64,000 nucleotides of DNA from Zhihengliuella alba (lineage in GTDB: Bacteria > Actinomycetota > Actinomycetes > Actinomycetales > Micrococcaceae): NCBI RefSeq assembly GCF_039538765.1, contig NZ_BAABCJ010000001.1, positions 1,054,001 to 1,118,000 of the forward strand, written 5' to 3'. Positions 24,882 to 33,982 of the stretch are shown here, piece after piece (the first letter of the stretch is position 1; the number at the start of each line of letters is the position of its first letter). The notes below the pieces were generated by a model, which saw nothing but the letters and a program-made list of their open reading frames with translations, made no database searches and had not been told where the DNA came from. Made by a program: the position numbers and the translations under genes.

Positions 24882-25541
24882 TCACGCCGAGAGCAGGCGC
24901 TGGACGAAGTAGGCGGCGCTCCCCGCGGCCAGCAGCGGGCCGATCCCGAGGGCCGCGACGGCCCAGACGCCCATGCGCGGGATCCGCTGCGCCAGGACCC
25001 AGAGGACGCCGAGCGTCGCGAGCGCCACCGCCCCCGCGGCCACGGGGACCGTCAGCGGGCTGCCGGCGAGCGCCGACGTCGTGACGACGCCGACCCAGCC
25101 GGAGCCGAGGGCGACCACGACGACGCCGAGCAGCGACGCGAGTGTGGCCTCCAGCCGCTGGCTGGTGCCGGTGCCGCGGACGAGCTGGGTGACGAACGTC
25201 GCGAGGACGCCCACGCCGATCGCGGCGGGGAGCCACTGCATGGGGTTCGGCAGCGGGGTCCAGAGGGCGGCGAGCGCCGAGGCGAAGCCGACCAGGAGCA
25301 GGAGCCAGGTGACGTGCCAGGGGCCGGGGAGCCCGAGCAGGCGGGGCCACCCGTAGGCGAAGGCGGCGACCAGGAGCCCGACGATCCCGGCCATCGGCAC
25401 GGCGGCGAGGGCCTCGGTCGACGCATCGGCGCCGAGGGCGGCGGCGAACAGCCCGCCGCTGATCAGGGCGCCGGCTCCGACGACGGCAGTCGGCGCGACG
25501 ATCGCGGTGGCGGCCGGGCTTCGAGTACTCACGGATTCCAT
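24882..25541 (-). CDS. Polytopic membrane protein of unknown function
   Basis: The 219-residue, Ala/Val/Leu-rich protein has about seven hydrophobic segments and no charged domain. It resembles small permease-like proteins seen near glnR in actinobacteria but has no motif that names a substrate. The ATG at 25541 is given; a GTG at 25532 (MSTRSPAATAI) has AGGA eight bases upstream and may be the true start. It is divergent from glnR. Confidence 0.7.
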   Translation of the reverse strand: MESVSTRSPAATAIVAPTAVVGAGALISGGLFAAALGADASTEALAAVPMAGIVGLLVAAFAYGWPRLLGLPGPWHVTWLLLLVGFASALAALWTPLPNPMQWLPAAIGVGVLATFVTQLVRGTGTSQRLEATLASLLGVVVVALGSGWVGVVTTSALAGSPLTVPVAAGAVALATLGVLWVLAQRIPRMGVWAVAALGIGPLLAAGSAAYFVQRLLSA

Positions 25542-25626
25542 CCTGCCCTACCCACGCCGCCGGGGGCGACAGCGCGCTCCCGGCGCGAGGCGGGCGCTCC
25601 GCCGGGGCCGCCGCGACCGGTCCCGT

Positions 25627-25679
25627 GTAACAGGGGCGTGACATACGCAATCTGCCGGAAACGGGCCCGCTCCTATACT
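25627..25679 (+). promoter_or_regulatory. Promoter of the GlnR-like gene with an OmpR-type direct repeat
   Basis: TATACT at 25674-25679 is a strong -10. Upstream, GTAAC (25627-25631) and GTGAC (25638-25642) form an 11-bp-spaced direct repeat, the spacing expected for a dimer of an OmpR-family regulator. This suggests autoregulation by the downstream gene or control by MtrA-type regulators. The -35 is unclear. Confidence 0.5.
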
Positions 25680-25751
25680 GGAACGAATCCGGCCCACCGG
25701 CGTGTTCGGTCACCCCGACGCACGGTCCCACGGCACAGAGGAGAACCGGAA

Positions 25752-26456
25752 ATGGCGAGCATCCTGCTCCTGACGAACACCAGGGACGCGCCCTCGGGCG
25801 TCCTCCCGGCCCTCGAGCTCCTCGCCCACGAGATCCGCGTCCTCCCCGCCTCGGCGACGGCCCTGCTCGACGCGGACCGCGCCGACGTCGTGATGGTGGA
25901 CGCCCGGCGCGACCTGTCCGGCTCCCGCTCCCTGTGCCAGATGCTCCACACCACCGGGACGTCCGTGCCGGTCATCCTCGTCCTGACGGAGGGCGGCATG
26001 GCGGCCGTCTCGAGCGTGTGGAGGGCGGACGACGTGGTGCTCGAGTCGGCCGGTCCGGCGGAGGTGGAGGCCCGGCTGCGGCTGGCCTCCACGCGGACGC
26101 AGGCCCCGGCGGAGGACGAGCCGACCGAGATCCGGGCCGCGGGCGTGGTGATCGACGAGGCCAGCTACACGGCCAAGGTCCACGGCAAGCCGCTGAACCT
26201 GACCTACAAGGAATTCGAGCTGCTCAAGTACCTGGCGCAGCACCCGGGCCGCGTGTTCACGCGCGACCAGCTGCTCCACGAGGTCTGGGGCTACGACTAC
26301 TACGGCGGCACGCGCACGGTGGACGTGCACATCCGCCGCCTGCGCGCCAAGCTCGGCGCGGACCACGAGCAGCTCATCGGGACCGTGCGCAACGTGGGCT
26401 ACCGGTTCACCGCGCCGCGCCAGCCGGTCGAGTCGGAAACCGCCGCCGAGGCGTAG
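25752..26456 (+). CDS. glnR: GlnR-type orphan response regulator (OmpR family)
   Basis: The 234-residue protein has a degenerate receiver domain (VVMVDARRDLSGSR...) and a winged-helix DNA-binding domain from about residue 130. That domain shows LTYKEFELLKYLAQHPGRVFTRDQLLHEVWGYDYYGGTRTVDVHIRRLRAKLG. No kinase is adjacent. The order glnR-mshD matches mycobacteria, which supports identifying it as GlnR, the global nitrogen regulator. Start ATG 25752 follows GAGGAGAACCGGAA. The symbol rests on synteny and domain type. Confidence 0.75.
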   Translation: MASILLLTNTRDAPSGVLPALELLAHEIRVLPASATALLDADRADVVMVDARRDLSGSRSLCQMLHTTGTSVPVILVLTEGGMAAVSSVWRADDVVLESAGPAEVEARLRLASTRTQAPAEDEPTEIRAAGVVIDEASYTAKVHGKPLNLTYKEFELLKYLAQHPGRVFTRDQLLHEVWGYDYYGGTRTVDVHIRRLRAKLGADHEQLIGTVRNVGYRFTAPRQPVESETAAEA

Positions 26457-26489
26457 CCCGTCGGGCGGCTCGCGGGCTAAGTTGGAGCC

Positions 26490-27491
26490 ATGAGCGACGC
26501 CGACACCACCGCGACGACCGACTGGACGATCCGCACCCGCACGTCCGCCCCCACCGCCGAGCAGCTGGAAGCGATCGAGGCGCTCGCCGCGGGCGCCGCC
26601 GCAGCCGACGGCAATCCCCCGCTCTCCGAGCAGACCCTGGTGGAGCTGCGCACGGGCAGCGCCGACCTGTTCGTGGCGCTGGCCTACCTCGCCGAGTCCC
26701 CCGCGGCCGGCGCACCGTCCCCGGTCTCGCTGGACGGGGCCGACCTGGTGGGCGTGGCGGTCGCCGTCCTGCCGAAGCCGACCGCGGACGGCCCGGGCGT
26801 CCTGGAGCTCGTGGTGCACCCCCGCTTCCGCTGCGACGGCATCGGCGGCGCGCTCGCCGACGTCGTCGCCGCGCAGACCGACGTGCAGCTGCTGCGTGCC
26901 TGGTCCCACGGCCAGCACGACGGTGCGGCGCGCCTGGCCGAGCGCCACGGGTTCGAGCCCGTCCGCGAGCTGTGGAGGATGCGCCTCAGCGGCCACACCG
27001 CGCTGGACCAGCCGGAGCTGCCCGCCGGCGTCCGGCTGCGCACGTTCGTGCCGGGCCACGACGACCAGAAGTGGCTCAGCGCCAACGCCGAGGCGTTCGC
27101 CCACCACCCGGAGCAGGGCGGGCTGACGCTGACGGACCTCAAGGCCCGGATGGCGGAGGACTGGTTCGACCCGGCCGGCTTCTTCCTGGCCGTCGACGAC
27201 GAGGACAACGTGCTCGGCTACCACTGGACGAAGGTCCACCCGGCCGCCACCGACGAGACCGGCGAGCACGCCGCGATCGGCGAGGTCTACGTGGTCGGGG
27301 TCCTCCCCGGCGCGCAGGGCGGCGGCCTGGGCCGGGCCCTGACCGTGGCCGGCGTGAACTACCTGCTCGGCCGCGACGTGCACGGGGTCATGCTCTACGT
27401 GGACGCCGACAACACGGCGGCCGTCAAGCTCTACGAGCGGCTCGGGTTCACCCGCTGGGACGTCGACGTGATGTTCGGCCCGCGCGCCTGA
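26490..27491 (+). CDS. mshD: Mycothiol synthase
   Basis: The 333-residue protein has two tandem GNAT domains. The second, C-terminal one shows VYVVGVLPGAQGGGLGRALTVAG (acetyl-CoA pyrophosphate loop) and LYVDADNTAAVKLYERLGF. MshD acetylates Cys-GlcN-Ins in the last step of mycothiol synthesis, the actinobacterial thiol buffer. TAAGTT ends six bases before the ATG and no ribosome site is present, so the mRNA may be leaderless. Position after glnR supports the call. Confidence 0.92.
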   Translation: MSDADTTATTDWTIRTRTSAPTAEQLEAIEALAAGAAAADGNPPLSEQTLVELRTGSADLFVALAYLAESPAAGAPSPVSLDGADLVGVAVAVLPKPTADGPGVLELVVHPRFRCDGIGGALADVVAAQTDVQLLRAWSHGQHDGAARLAERHGFEPVRELWRMRLSGHTALDQPELPAGVRLRTFVPGHDDQKWLSANAEAFAHHPEQGGLTLTDLKARMAEDWFDPAGFFLAVDDEDNVLGYHWTKVHPAATDETGEHAAIGEVYVVGVLPGAQGGGLGRALTVAGVNYLLGRDVHGVMLYVDADNTAAVKLYERLGFTRWDVDVMFGPRA

Positions 27492-27603
27492 CCCCTCCGC
27501 TCCGCGGGTGCGGCCGGTTCGCCGGTAATGTTGTCGGTGAACTGCGACGATGCCGGTCCCGCTCTGCACCCGCAGCCGTCCGGGGCCCGGGAGGGAACGT
27601 GCC

Positions 27604-29811
27604 ATGAACACCGTCAAGACGCATACCTTCGGCGACCGGGACATGCCGGCCGCGAGGGCCACACAGGACCGCATCGAGCTGCCCGAGTTCGAGCCGACGC
27701 TCGGCCCCGAGGGCGACTTCACCAGCGAGCGCCGCTTCCTGGACCGCGAGCTCAGCTGGCTGGACTTCAACGCCCGCGTCCTCGAGCTCGCCGAGGACGA
27801 CGACCTGTACCTGCTGGAGCGGGTCAGCTTCCTCTCGATCTTCGCGTCCAACCTCGACGAGTTCTTCATGGTCCGCGTCGCCGGCCTCAAGCGCCGCATC
27901 GCGACCGGCCTGGCGGTGCCCTCCGCCGCCGGCGTCAGCCCCAGCGTCCAGCTGGAGCAGATCCTGGACGGCGCCCGCCGGCTCCAGGAGCGGCACGCAG
28001 CCGTCTTCGCGGACAGGATCCGCCCCGCGCTGGAGCAGGAGAACATCCACCTGGTCTCGTGGGCGGCCCTCGACGAGGAGGAGCAGGACAGCCTCCACCA
28101 GTGGTTCGTGGACCAGGTCTTCCCGGTCCTCACGCCGCTCGCCGTGGACCCGGCGCATCCCTTCCCGTACATCTCCGGGCTGTCGCTGAACCTCGCGGTG
28201 ATCGTGCGCAACCCCACCAGCGGCAAGGAGCTCTTCGCCCGCGTGAAGGTGCCGGACACGCTGCCGCGGCTGGTCTCCGTGGACGGCCGCCACCCGGGGA
28301 AGAACCCGGGCAGCCGCGCCCGCTTCATCCCGCTCGAGGACGTCATCTCCCACCAGCTCGAGCACCTCTTCCCCGGCATGGAGGTGGTGGAGCACCACAC
28401 GTTCCGCGTCACCCGCAACGAGGACCTGGAGGTGGAGGAGGACGACGCCGAGAACCTCCTGCAGGCGCTCGAGAAGGAGCTGCTGCGCCGCCGCTTCGGC
28501 CCTCCGGTGCGGCTCGAGGTCGGCAGCGACATCAACCCGGCCGTCCTGGACCTGCTGGTCCGCGAGCTCGGGGTGGAGCGGGACGAGGTGTTCGAGCTGC
28601 CCGCCCCGCTGGACCTGCGCGGCCTCGGCGTGATCGCGAAGGTCGACCGCGCCGACCTGCACTACCCGCGCCAGCTCGCGCAGACCTCCCGCTACCTGAA
28701 CGAGTCGGAGACGTCCAAGGCGGCCAACGTGTTCGCGGCGATGCGCCGGCGCGACATCCTGCTGCACCACCCGTACGACTCGTTCTCCACCTCCGTGCAG
28801 GCGTTCCTGGAGCAGGCCGCCGCCGACCCGCAGGTCCAGGCCATCAAGCAGACCCTGTACCGCACGTCCGGCGACTCGCCGATCGTCGACGCCCTGATCG
28901 ACGCCGCCGAGGCCGGCAAGCAGGTCCTGGCCCTGGTGGAGATCAAGGCCCGGTTCGACGAGCAGGCCAACATCTCCTGGGCCCGGAAGCTGGAGCAGGC
29001 CGGCGTGCACGTGGTCTACGGGATCGTGGGCCTGAAGACGCACAGCAAGCTCTCCCTGGTGGTCCGGCGCGAGGGCGAGCGGATGCGCCGCTACTGCCAC
29101 ATCGGCACCGGCAACTACCACCCGAGCACCGCCCGGTACTACGAGGACTTCGGCCTCCTCACCTGCGACGACCAGGTCGGCGACGACGTCTCGCGGCTGT
29201 TCAACCAGCTCTCCGGCTACGCGCCGCGGTCGACGTACAAGCGCCTCCTCGTCGCGCCCCGCTCGCTGCGCTCGGGCCTGATCGACCGGATCGAGCAGGA
29301 GATCGCCAACAAGAAGGCGGGCCTCCAGGCCCGGGTGGTGATCAAGGTCAACTCGATGGTCGACGAGGCGATCATCGACGCCCTCTACCGCGCCTCCCAG
29401 GCCGGCGTGAGCGTCGACATCGTGGTCCGCGGCATCTGCGCGCTGCGCCCCGGCGTGCCGGGCCTGAGCGAGAACATCCGCGTCCGCTCGGTGCTGGGCC
29501 GGTTCCTGGAGCACTCGCGGGTCTTCATGTTCTGCAACGGCGGCGACGAGGTGGTCTACATCGGCTCGGCCGACATGATGCACCGCAACCTGGACCGCCG
29601 CGTGGAGGCCCTGGTCCGGCTCTCCAACCGCGAGTCGCTCGCCGAGCTCAGCCGCATCATGGACCGGTACCTGGACGACGCGACCTCGAGCTGGCACCTG
29701 GGCGCCGACGGCAAGTGGACGCGCCACCACCGGGACGCCGAGGGCCGCCCCCTGATCGACGTCCAGACCTGGCTGCTGGAGTCCCGCAAGCGCGGAACGG
29801 TGCGCCGCTAG
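27604..29811 (+). CDS. ppk1: Polyphosphate kinase
   Basis: The 735-residue enzyme makes inorganic polyphosphate from ATP through a phosphohistidine. His499 in RRYCHIGTGNYH is the expected phosphorylated residue, and His637 in LEHSRVFMF is the second conserved histidine. The N-terminal domain shows NRELSWLDFNARVL-type sequence (DRELSWLDFNARVLELAED). ATG 27604 is preceded by GGGAGG nine bases upstream. TAATGT at 27526-27531 is a likely -10. The stop overlaps the start of the Nudix-phosphatase gene. Confidence 0.95.
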   Translation: MNTVKTHTFGDRDMPAARATQDRIELPEFEPTLGPEGDFTSERRFLDRELSWLDFNARVLELAEDDDLYLLERVSFLSIFASNLDEFFMVRVAGLKRRIATGLAVPSAAGVSPSVQLEQILDGARRLQERHAAVFADRIRPALEQENIHLVSWAALDEEEQDSLHQWFVDQVFPVLTPLAVDPAHPFPYISGLSLNLAVIVRNPTSGKELFARVKVPDTLPRLVSVDGRHPGKNPGSRARFIPLEDVISHQLEHLFPGMEVVEHHTFRVTRNEDLEVEEDDAENLLQALEKELLRRRFGPPVRLEVGSDINPAVLDLLVRELGVERDEVFELPAPLDLRGLGVIAKVDRADLHYPRQLAQTSRYLNESETSKAANVFAAMRRRDILLHHPYDSFSTSVQAFLEQAAADPQVQAIKQTLYRTSGDSPIVDALIDAAEAGKQVLALVEIKARFDEQANISWARKLEQAGVHVVYGIVGLKTHSKLSLVVRREGERMRRYCHIGTGNYHPSTARYYEDFGLLTCDDQVGDDVSRLFNQLSGYAPRSTYKRLLVAPRSLRSGLIDRIEQEIANKKAGLQARVVIKVNSMVDEAIIDALYRASQAGVSVDIVVRGICALRPGVPGLSENIRVRSVLGRFLEHSRVFMFCNGGDEVVYIGSADMMHRNLDRRVEALVRLSNRESLAELSRIMDRYLDDATSSWHLGADGKWTRHHRDAEGRPLIDVQTWLLESRKRGTVRR

Positions 29812-30767
29812 TGGTGGCGATGTGCCGCTCGTCCGACGTCCCGGGCACGGTGGAGTCCCCCGCCGTTGTGGCCGCCGGCGTCCTGCCCTGGCGGCTGCGC
29901 GACGACGAGCTGCAGCTGCTCATGATCCACCGGGAGCGCTACGACGACTGGTCGTGGCCCAAGGGCAAGCGCGACCCGGGCGAGACGCTGCCCGAGTGCG
30001 CGGTCCGGGAGACCCGCGAGGAGGTCGGCCTCGACGTCGCGCTGGGCGTGCCGCTGCCCGCCATCCGGTACGACGTGAAGTCGGGCCCCAAGGTGGTCTA
30101 CTACTGGGCGGCCGAGGTATCGGCCGCGCCCGTGCCCGACGGCGACGAGGTGGACCGCTGCGAGTGGGTCTCCGCCCGGAAGGCGCGCAAGTGGCTCACC
30201 AACACCAGCGACATCGAGCCGCTCGACGCGCTCGTCGCCGCGCACGAGGCGGGCACCCTCGCGACGACGCCCTACGTGGTGGTACGCCATGCGAAGGCCA
30301 AGCCGCGGTCCTCCTGGACCAAGGCGGAGGGCGAGCGGCCGCTCGCGGCGACCGGGCAGCGGCAGGCCTGGGCCGTGTGCCGGCTCCTGCGCTGCTGGGG
30401 CGCCCTGAAGCTGGCCTCCAGCCCGTGGAAGCGCTGCGTGCAGACCATGTCGCCGCTGGTCCACGCCCAGGACGGCAAGCTCAAGCTGCTGAAGAACATC
30501 ACCGAGGCCGAGGCGGGCCGGCGCCCGCACAAGGCGACGCAGTCGTTCGAGAAGCTGCTGGACAAGCGGGTCCCCGCGGCCGTCTGCACGCACCGGCCGG
30601 TGCTGCCGATCGCGATCGAGCTGCTGCGGCAGCGGAGCACGGCGCAGGTCGCCGCGTGCCTGCCCGAGTCCGACCCGTACCTCCGTCCGGGTGCGGCGAT
30701 CGTCGCCCAGCAGGCGCGCAACGGGAGGATCGTCTCGATCGAGGTCGTGGAGTCCTACGACGACTGA
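29811..30767 (+). CDS. mutT1: Nudix hydrolase-histidine phosphatase fusion (MutT1 type)
   Basis: The ~318-residue two-domain protein has a Nudix box GKRDPGETLPECAVRETREEVGL near residue 45-70 and a C-terminal SixA-like phosphatase domain with the RHAKA motif. Mycobacterial MutT1 has this architecture and sanitises 8-oxo-dGTP or acts on diadenosine polyphosphates, and it is also next to ppk1. GTG 29811 overlaps the ppk1 stop (TAGTG); ATG 29820 is an alternative. No strong ribosome site precedes either, so coupled translation is likely. Confidence 0.85.
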   Translation: MVAMCRSSDVPGTVESPAVVAAGVLPWRLRDDELQLLMIHRERYDDWSWPKGKRDPGETLPECAVRETREEVGLDVALGVPLPAIRYDVKSGPKVVYYWAAEVSAAPVPDGDEVDRCEWVSARKARKWLTNTSDIEPLDALVAAHEAGTLATTPYVVVRHAKAKPRSSWTKAEGERPLAATGQRQAWAVCRLLRCWGALKLASSPWKRCVQTMSPLVHAQDGKLKLLKNITEAEAGRRPHKATQSFEKLLDKRVPAAVCTHRPVLPIAIELLRQRSTAQVAACLPESDPYLRPGAAIVAQQARNGRIVSIEVVESYDD

Positions 30768-30919
30768 CCGGCTGCGGCGGGCGCTCCAGGCCGTGCCCGG
30801 CTGCTCCCGCACCGGGCGCCGGTCGGTGCTCCCGCCCGCGGGGGCTCGGCGCTAGGCTGAGCGCAGGGGGCATGGCCCGCGCCACGCCCTCCCGGCAGGA
30901 CGAACGCCCAGGAGGAACG

Positions 30920-31228
30920 ATGACCGCAGCGCCCGAGAAGATCGTGCACCATGGACTCCGGCTGGACCACGATCCCGGCCGCCAGCGCTACAGCCTGTGG
31001 CACGGGGCCACCTACGTGGGGTTCCTCGGCTACGAGTTGAACGACGGCGTCGCCACGCTCCAGCACACGATCATCAACGAGGCCTACGGCCGCCGCGGGT
31101 ACGCCCGGGCGCTGGTGACGCTGGTGCTGGACCGGCTCCGCGGGGAGGGCGTGAAGATCGTCCCGGAGTGCTCCTACGTGCAGGACTACCTGACGCGCTA
31201 CCCGGAGTACGAGGACCTCCTGGCCTGA
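30920..31228 (+). CDS. GNAT-fold N-acetyltransferase-like protein (YjdJ type)
   Basis: The 102-residue protein has the short GNAT core: YVGFLGYELNDGVATLQHTIINEAYGRRGYARALVTLVLD and a C-terminal PECSYVQDYLTRYPEYEDLL, typical of the YjdJ/YidJ group. The substrate is unknown. The start follows a perfect AGGAGGAACG ribosome site. TAGGCT at 30853-30858 is the probable -10. Confidence 0.8.
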   Translation: MTAAPEKIVHHGLRLDHDPGRQRYSLWHGATYVGFLGYELNDGVATLQHTIINEAYGRRGYARALVTLVLDRLRGEGVKIVPECSYVQDYLTRYPEYEDLLA

Positions 31229-31302
31229 CCTGTCCTCTGCCCCGCCGTGCCGGAGTCGTCGACCCGGCTGCCTGACCCTCTGGCCTCCCTCTGTCCATTT
31301 GT

Positions 31303-31324
31303 CTCAACCACTTGATACATTGAG
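31303..31324. promoter_or_regulatory. Candidate operator of the YtrA-type operon
   Basis: CTCAA (31303-31307) and TTGAG (31320-31324) form an inverted repeat with 12 bases between them, in an AT-richer stretch 47 bases before the first gene. YtrA-family GntR repressors usually bind such dyads in their own promoters. This is inferred. Confidence 0.4.
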
Positions 31325-31370
31325 GCGGTCGGCGGCGTCCGCGCGGACAACCGTGCAGAGGGGGAGCACA

Positions 31371-33029
31371 GTGAATGAACTGATCCCGGCGTTCTCCAAC
31401 GCCGCCCTGGAGATGGCCCTCGCGGCCCTCCTGCTCTACGGGTTCCTGCGCTTCGTCGCCTGGTCACCGGGTTCGCGGGCGGCCCTCCCGCAGATCCAGA
31501 GCCACGCGCTGTGGACGGCGGTGATCGCCTTCTTCGCCTCGAGCACCAACAGCCTGGCGGCCCTCGGCCGGCTGCCGGAGGAGGCCGGCCGCGTCCCCGC
31601 CTCCTGGGGCCAGCTCACCGCGGGTCAGACGGTCGAGCTCGCGGTCGACGCCGCAGGCCCGGCGTTCTGGCTCGGTGCCTGCTACGTGATCGGCCAGCAC
31701 ACCTGGCCGAAGCCCGCCGGCCCCGTCCGCCGCGCCACGCTCGAGGTGCGCCGCGTGCGCGACTACCCGCCGCGCGGCCTCGCCGCGCTCTTCGCCTGCT
31801 GCACGGCCTCAGCGGTGGCCGCCGCGGCCTCGATGCTCTGGATGCCGGGCCGCGCCGGAACGCCGGGGGCGGGCACCGTCGGCGACCTCACCGCGGAGGT
31901 CGGGATGCCCGGGCTGCTGCCCGGGAGCATCGTCGGGACGGCACTGCTCGGCGGGCTGGCACTCCTCGTGGGCGCGGTCGCGCTCGCCGCGCGCGTCATC
32001 GTGCGGCGGCCTCCCCTGTCCGCCCTCGAGGCCGACGACAGCCGCACCCTGCGCCGGATCTGGCTGAACCGCCTGCTGCGGACCGCCTCGCTCGTCGCGT
32101 TCGGGTTCACCGGGGCCGCACTCGCCTACCGCGGCGAGGCGGCGGCCGGCCCCGGCTCCCTCCTGCCGCTCGCCCTGCCCCAGCTCCAGACCGCCCACGG
32201 GATCGGCACGGCGGTGCTCGTCGCGGCTGTGCTCCTGTGGGCTCCACCGACCCTCCGCGCGGACCGTGACTCCGCGGAAGCGACGCAGGGTACGTTCCGC
32301 GCCGCGCAGTACCACCAGCACCTCGCCCTGTTCTTCGCGACGATCCTGGCCGTCGTGGGGTGGGTGGTCGCCGCTCCCCTCCGGCTGCCCCCGGAGGCCT
32401 ACAGCGATCCCCTCCGTGACGAGCAGGGGCGCCCCGCCGGCCCGTTCCCCTTCGACGCCGCGGCGGTGGCGGCCCTGCAGGTCCTGATCGTCGCTGGTCT
32501 GTACCTCGCCTGCCTGCTGATCATGGAGTTCCTGCTCGCCCGCGCCCACGGCGACCCCCGCAGGACCCCGCCGGACCACAGCGCCCTGCTTCCCGGCTGG
32601 CTGCGCGCCCTCGCGCTCGCGCTGGTGGCGCTGACCGCGACCACCCTGGGCGTTGTGGGGCTCTCCCGGGGCGGGGCGACCCTGGGCCCCGCGCTCACGG
32701 CGGCCGCATGCCTGCTGGCCGTGGGCGCACTGGTTCTGGCACTCGCCTGGCTCGCGCGCGTGCGACGACCGCTGGGGCTGGCCTCGCCCCTGGACGACCG
32801 GGAGACCCGGATGGTCACCGTGCATCGCGCCGTCCGCGCCCTCGGGGCGGCGAGTCTCGCGCTGCTCGCCCAGCTGATCCGGCTGGACCAGCACACCTTC
32901 CCGTGGCTGGACGGGGCACTGGTGCCCAACCTCCTGCTCGGCGCCGCCGTCGTCCTCTGCTACCTGCCGGCAAGGATGCCCGGGAGCCCCGTCCCGCGCC
33001 CGGCCCTCGCGGAACGGTCCTCGGCGTGA
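31371..33029 (+). CDS. Large polytopic membrane protein, unknown function
   Basis: The 552-residue protein has about twelve hydrophobic segments and no recognised catalytic or transport motif. Start GTG 31371 has GGGGGAG five bases upstream. The next gene, a GntR repressor, overlaps its stop by four bases (GTGA), so the two are in one operon. YtrA-type repressors commonly control ABC or other membrane transport genes, so a transport or stress role is possible but unproven. Confidence 0.75.
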   Translation: MNELIPAFSNAALEMALAALLLYGFLRFVAWSPGSRAALPQIQSHALWTAVIAFFASSTNSLAALGRLPEEAGRVPASWGQLTAGQTVELAVDAAGPAFWLGACYVIGQHTWPKPAGPVRRATLEVRRVRDYPPRGLAALFACCTASAVAAAASMLWMPGRAGTPGAGTVGDLTAEVGMPGLLPGSIVGTALLGGLALLVGAVALAARVIVRRPPLSALEADDSRTLRRIWLNRLLRTASLVAFGFTGAALAYRGEAAAGPGSLLPLALPQLQTAHGIGTAVLVAAVLLWAPPTLRADRDSAEATQGTFRAAQYHQHLALFFATILAVVGWVVAAPLRLPPEAYSDPLRDEQGRPAGPFPFDAAAVAALQVLIVAGLYLACLLIMEFLLARAHGDPRRTPPDHSALLPGWLRALALALVALTATTLGVVGLSRGGATLGPALTAAACLLAVGALVLALAWLARVRRPLGLASPLDDRETRMVTVHRAVRALGAASLALLAQLIRLDQHTFPWLDGALVPNLLLGAAVVLCYLPARMPGSPVPRPALAERSSA

Positions 33030-33406
33030 CCGTCTCCGTCACCATCGATCTGGAGGCGCCCACGCCGCCCTACGAGCAGATCCGCCAGCAGATCGCAGCG
33101 TCGATCATGCTCGGAGACCTGGGCCCGGGCGAGCGCCTCCCGACGGTGCGCGCCCTCGCCGCCGACCTCGGCGTCTCGACAGGCACCGTCAACCGTGCCT
33201 ACCGGGAGCTCGAGTCCAAGGGACTGATCGCCAGCCGGCGCCGGGCGGGGACGGTCGTCAGCGGGTCCGTCGGCGCCGCACCCTCGGCGCCGGTACCGTC
33301 GTCCGCGGTGGATGCCGCGGTCGACGCGCTGGTGACCCTCGCCCGCGGCGAGCGGCTGCCGGACGATGCCCTCATCGCGCTGCTCAGCAGGAGGTTGAAG
33401 GCATGA
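33026..33406 (+). CDS. GntR-family transcriptional repressor, YtrA subfamily
   Basis: The 126-residue protein has an N-terminal winged helix (PPYEQIRQQIAASIMLGDLGPGERLPTVRALAADLGVSTGTVNRAYRELESKGLI) and only a short C-terminal dimerisation tail, the YtrA arrangement. It overlaps both neighbours by four bases (GTGA and ATGA), so it is translated with them. It likely represses its own operon from the inverted repeat at 31303-31324. Confidence 0.88.
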   Translation: MTVSVTIDLEAPTPPYEQIRQQIAASIMLGDLGPGERLPTVRALAADLGVSTGTVNRAYRELESKGLIASRRRAGTVVSGSVGAAPSAPVPSSAVDAAVDALVTLARGERLPDDALIALLSRRLKA

Positions 33407-33945
33407 GGCCGGACCCGCCCTTCCAGGAGGCGGCGCGGCCCTGGCTGCTCGCCGGGCTCGCGCCGGTGGCGCTTCTGGTCGTCGCCATGGTGCTCGCCTA
33501 CCCGCTGCTGCCCGATCCGATGCCCACGCACTGGAACGGGGCGGGCGAACCGGATGCCTGGTCCGCGAAGTCGCCCTGGCAGTTCATCGCCTACCTCGGC
33601 CTGATCGCCGCTCTCACGGCGCTCCTGGTGGGTCTGGGCCGCGCGGATCCGCGCCGGGTCCCGGTCAACGGCGTGCGCGATCCCCGCGGCCTGGACGCGG
33701 CCGAGGCGGACGAGTACTACGCCGTCAAGGGCCGGTTCCTGCGGCTGGTGTGCTTCAAGTGCCTCTGCTGGACCAACTGGCTGCTCTGCCTGCTGCCCAC
33801 GCTGCTGATCGCCACGGGGAGCGCCTGGTCGATGCTCGCGCTGGCGCTCGTGGTCCCCACCCTGGTGAGCGCCTTCCGGGACACCGGGCGGCTCAACGAC
33901 TGGATCCGCCGGCGCTACCCGGAGCGCCCCGCGCCGCTGCGGTAG
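33403..33945 (+). CDS. DUF1648-domain membrane protein
   Basis: The 180-residue protein has about four TM segments. An N-terminal LLPDPMPTHWNGAGEPDAWSAK loop is the DUF1648 signature shared with SdpI-type immunity proteins. The start overlaps the repressor stop by four bases. DUF1648 proteins often accompany GntR or ArsR repressors, but this one lacks the SdpI domain itself. The role is unknown. Confidence 0.8.
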   Translation: MRPDPPFQEAARPWLLAGLAPVALLVVAMVLAYPLLPDPMPTHWNGAGEPDAWSAKSPWQFIAYLGLIAALTALLVGLGRADPRRVPVNGVRDPRGLDAAEADEYYAVKGRFLRLVCFKCLCWTNWLLCLLPTLLIATGSAWSMLALALVVPTLVSAFRDTGRLNDWIRRRYPERPAPLR

Positions 33946-33982
33946 GCCCGCCGACCTGCTTGAGCTCCTCTAGACTGGGAGC

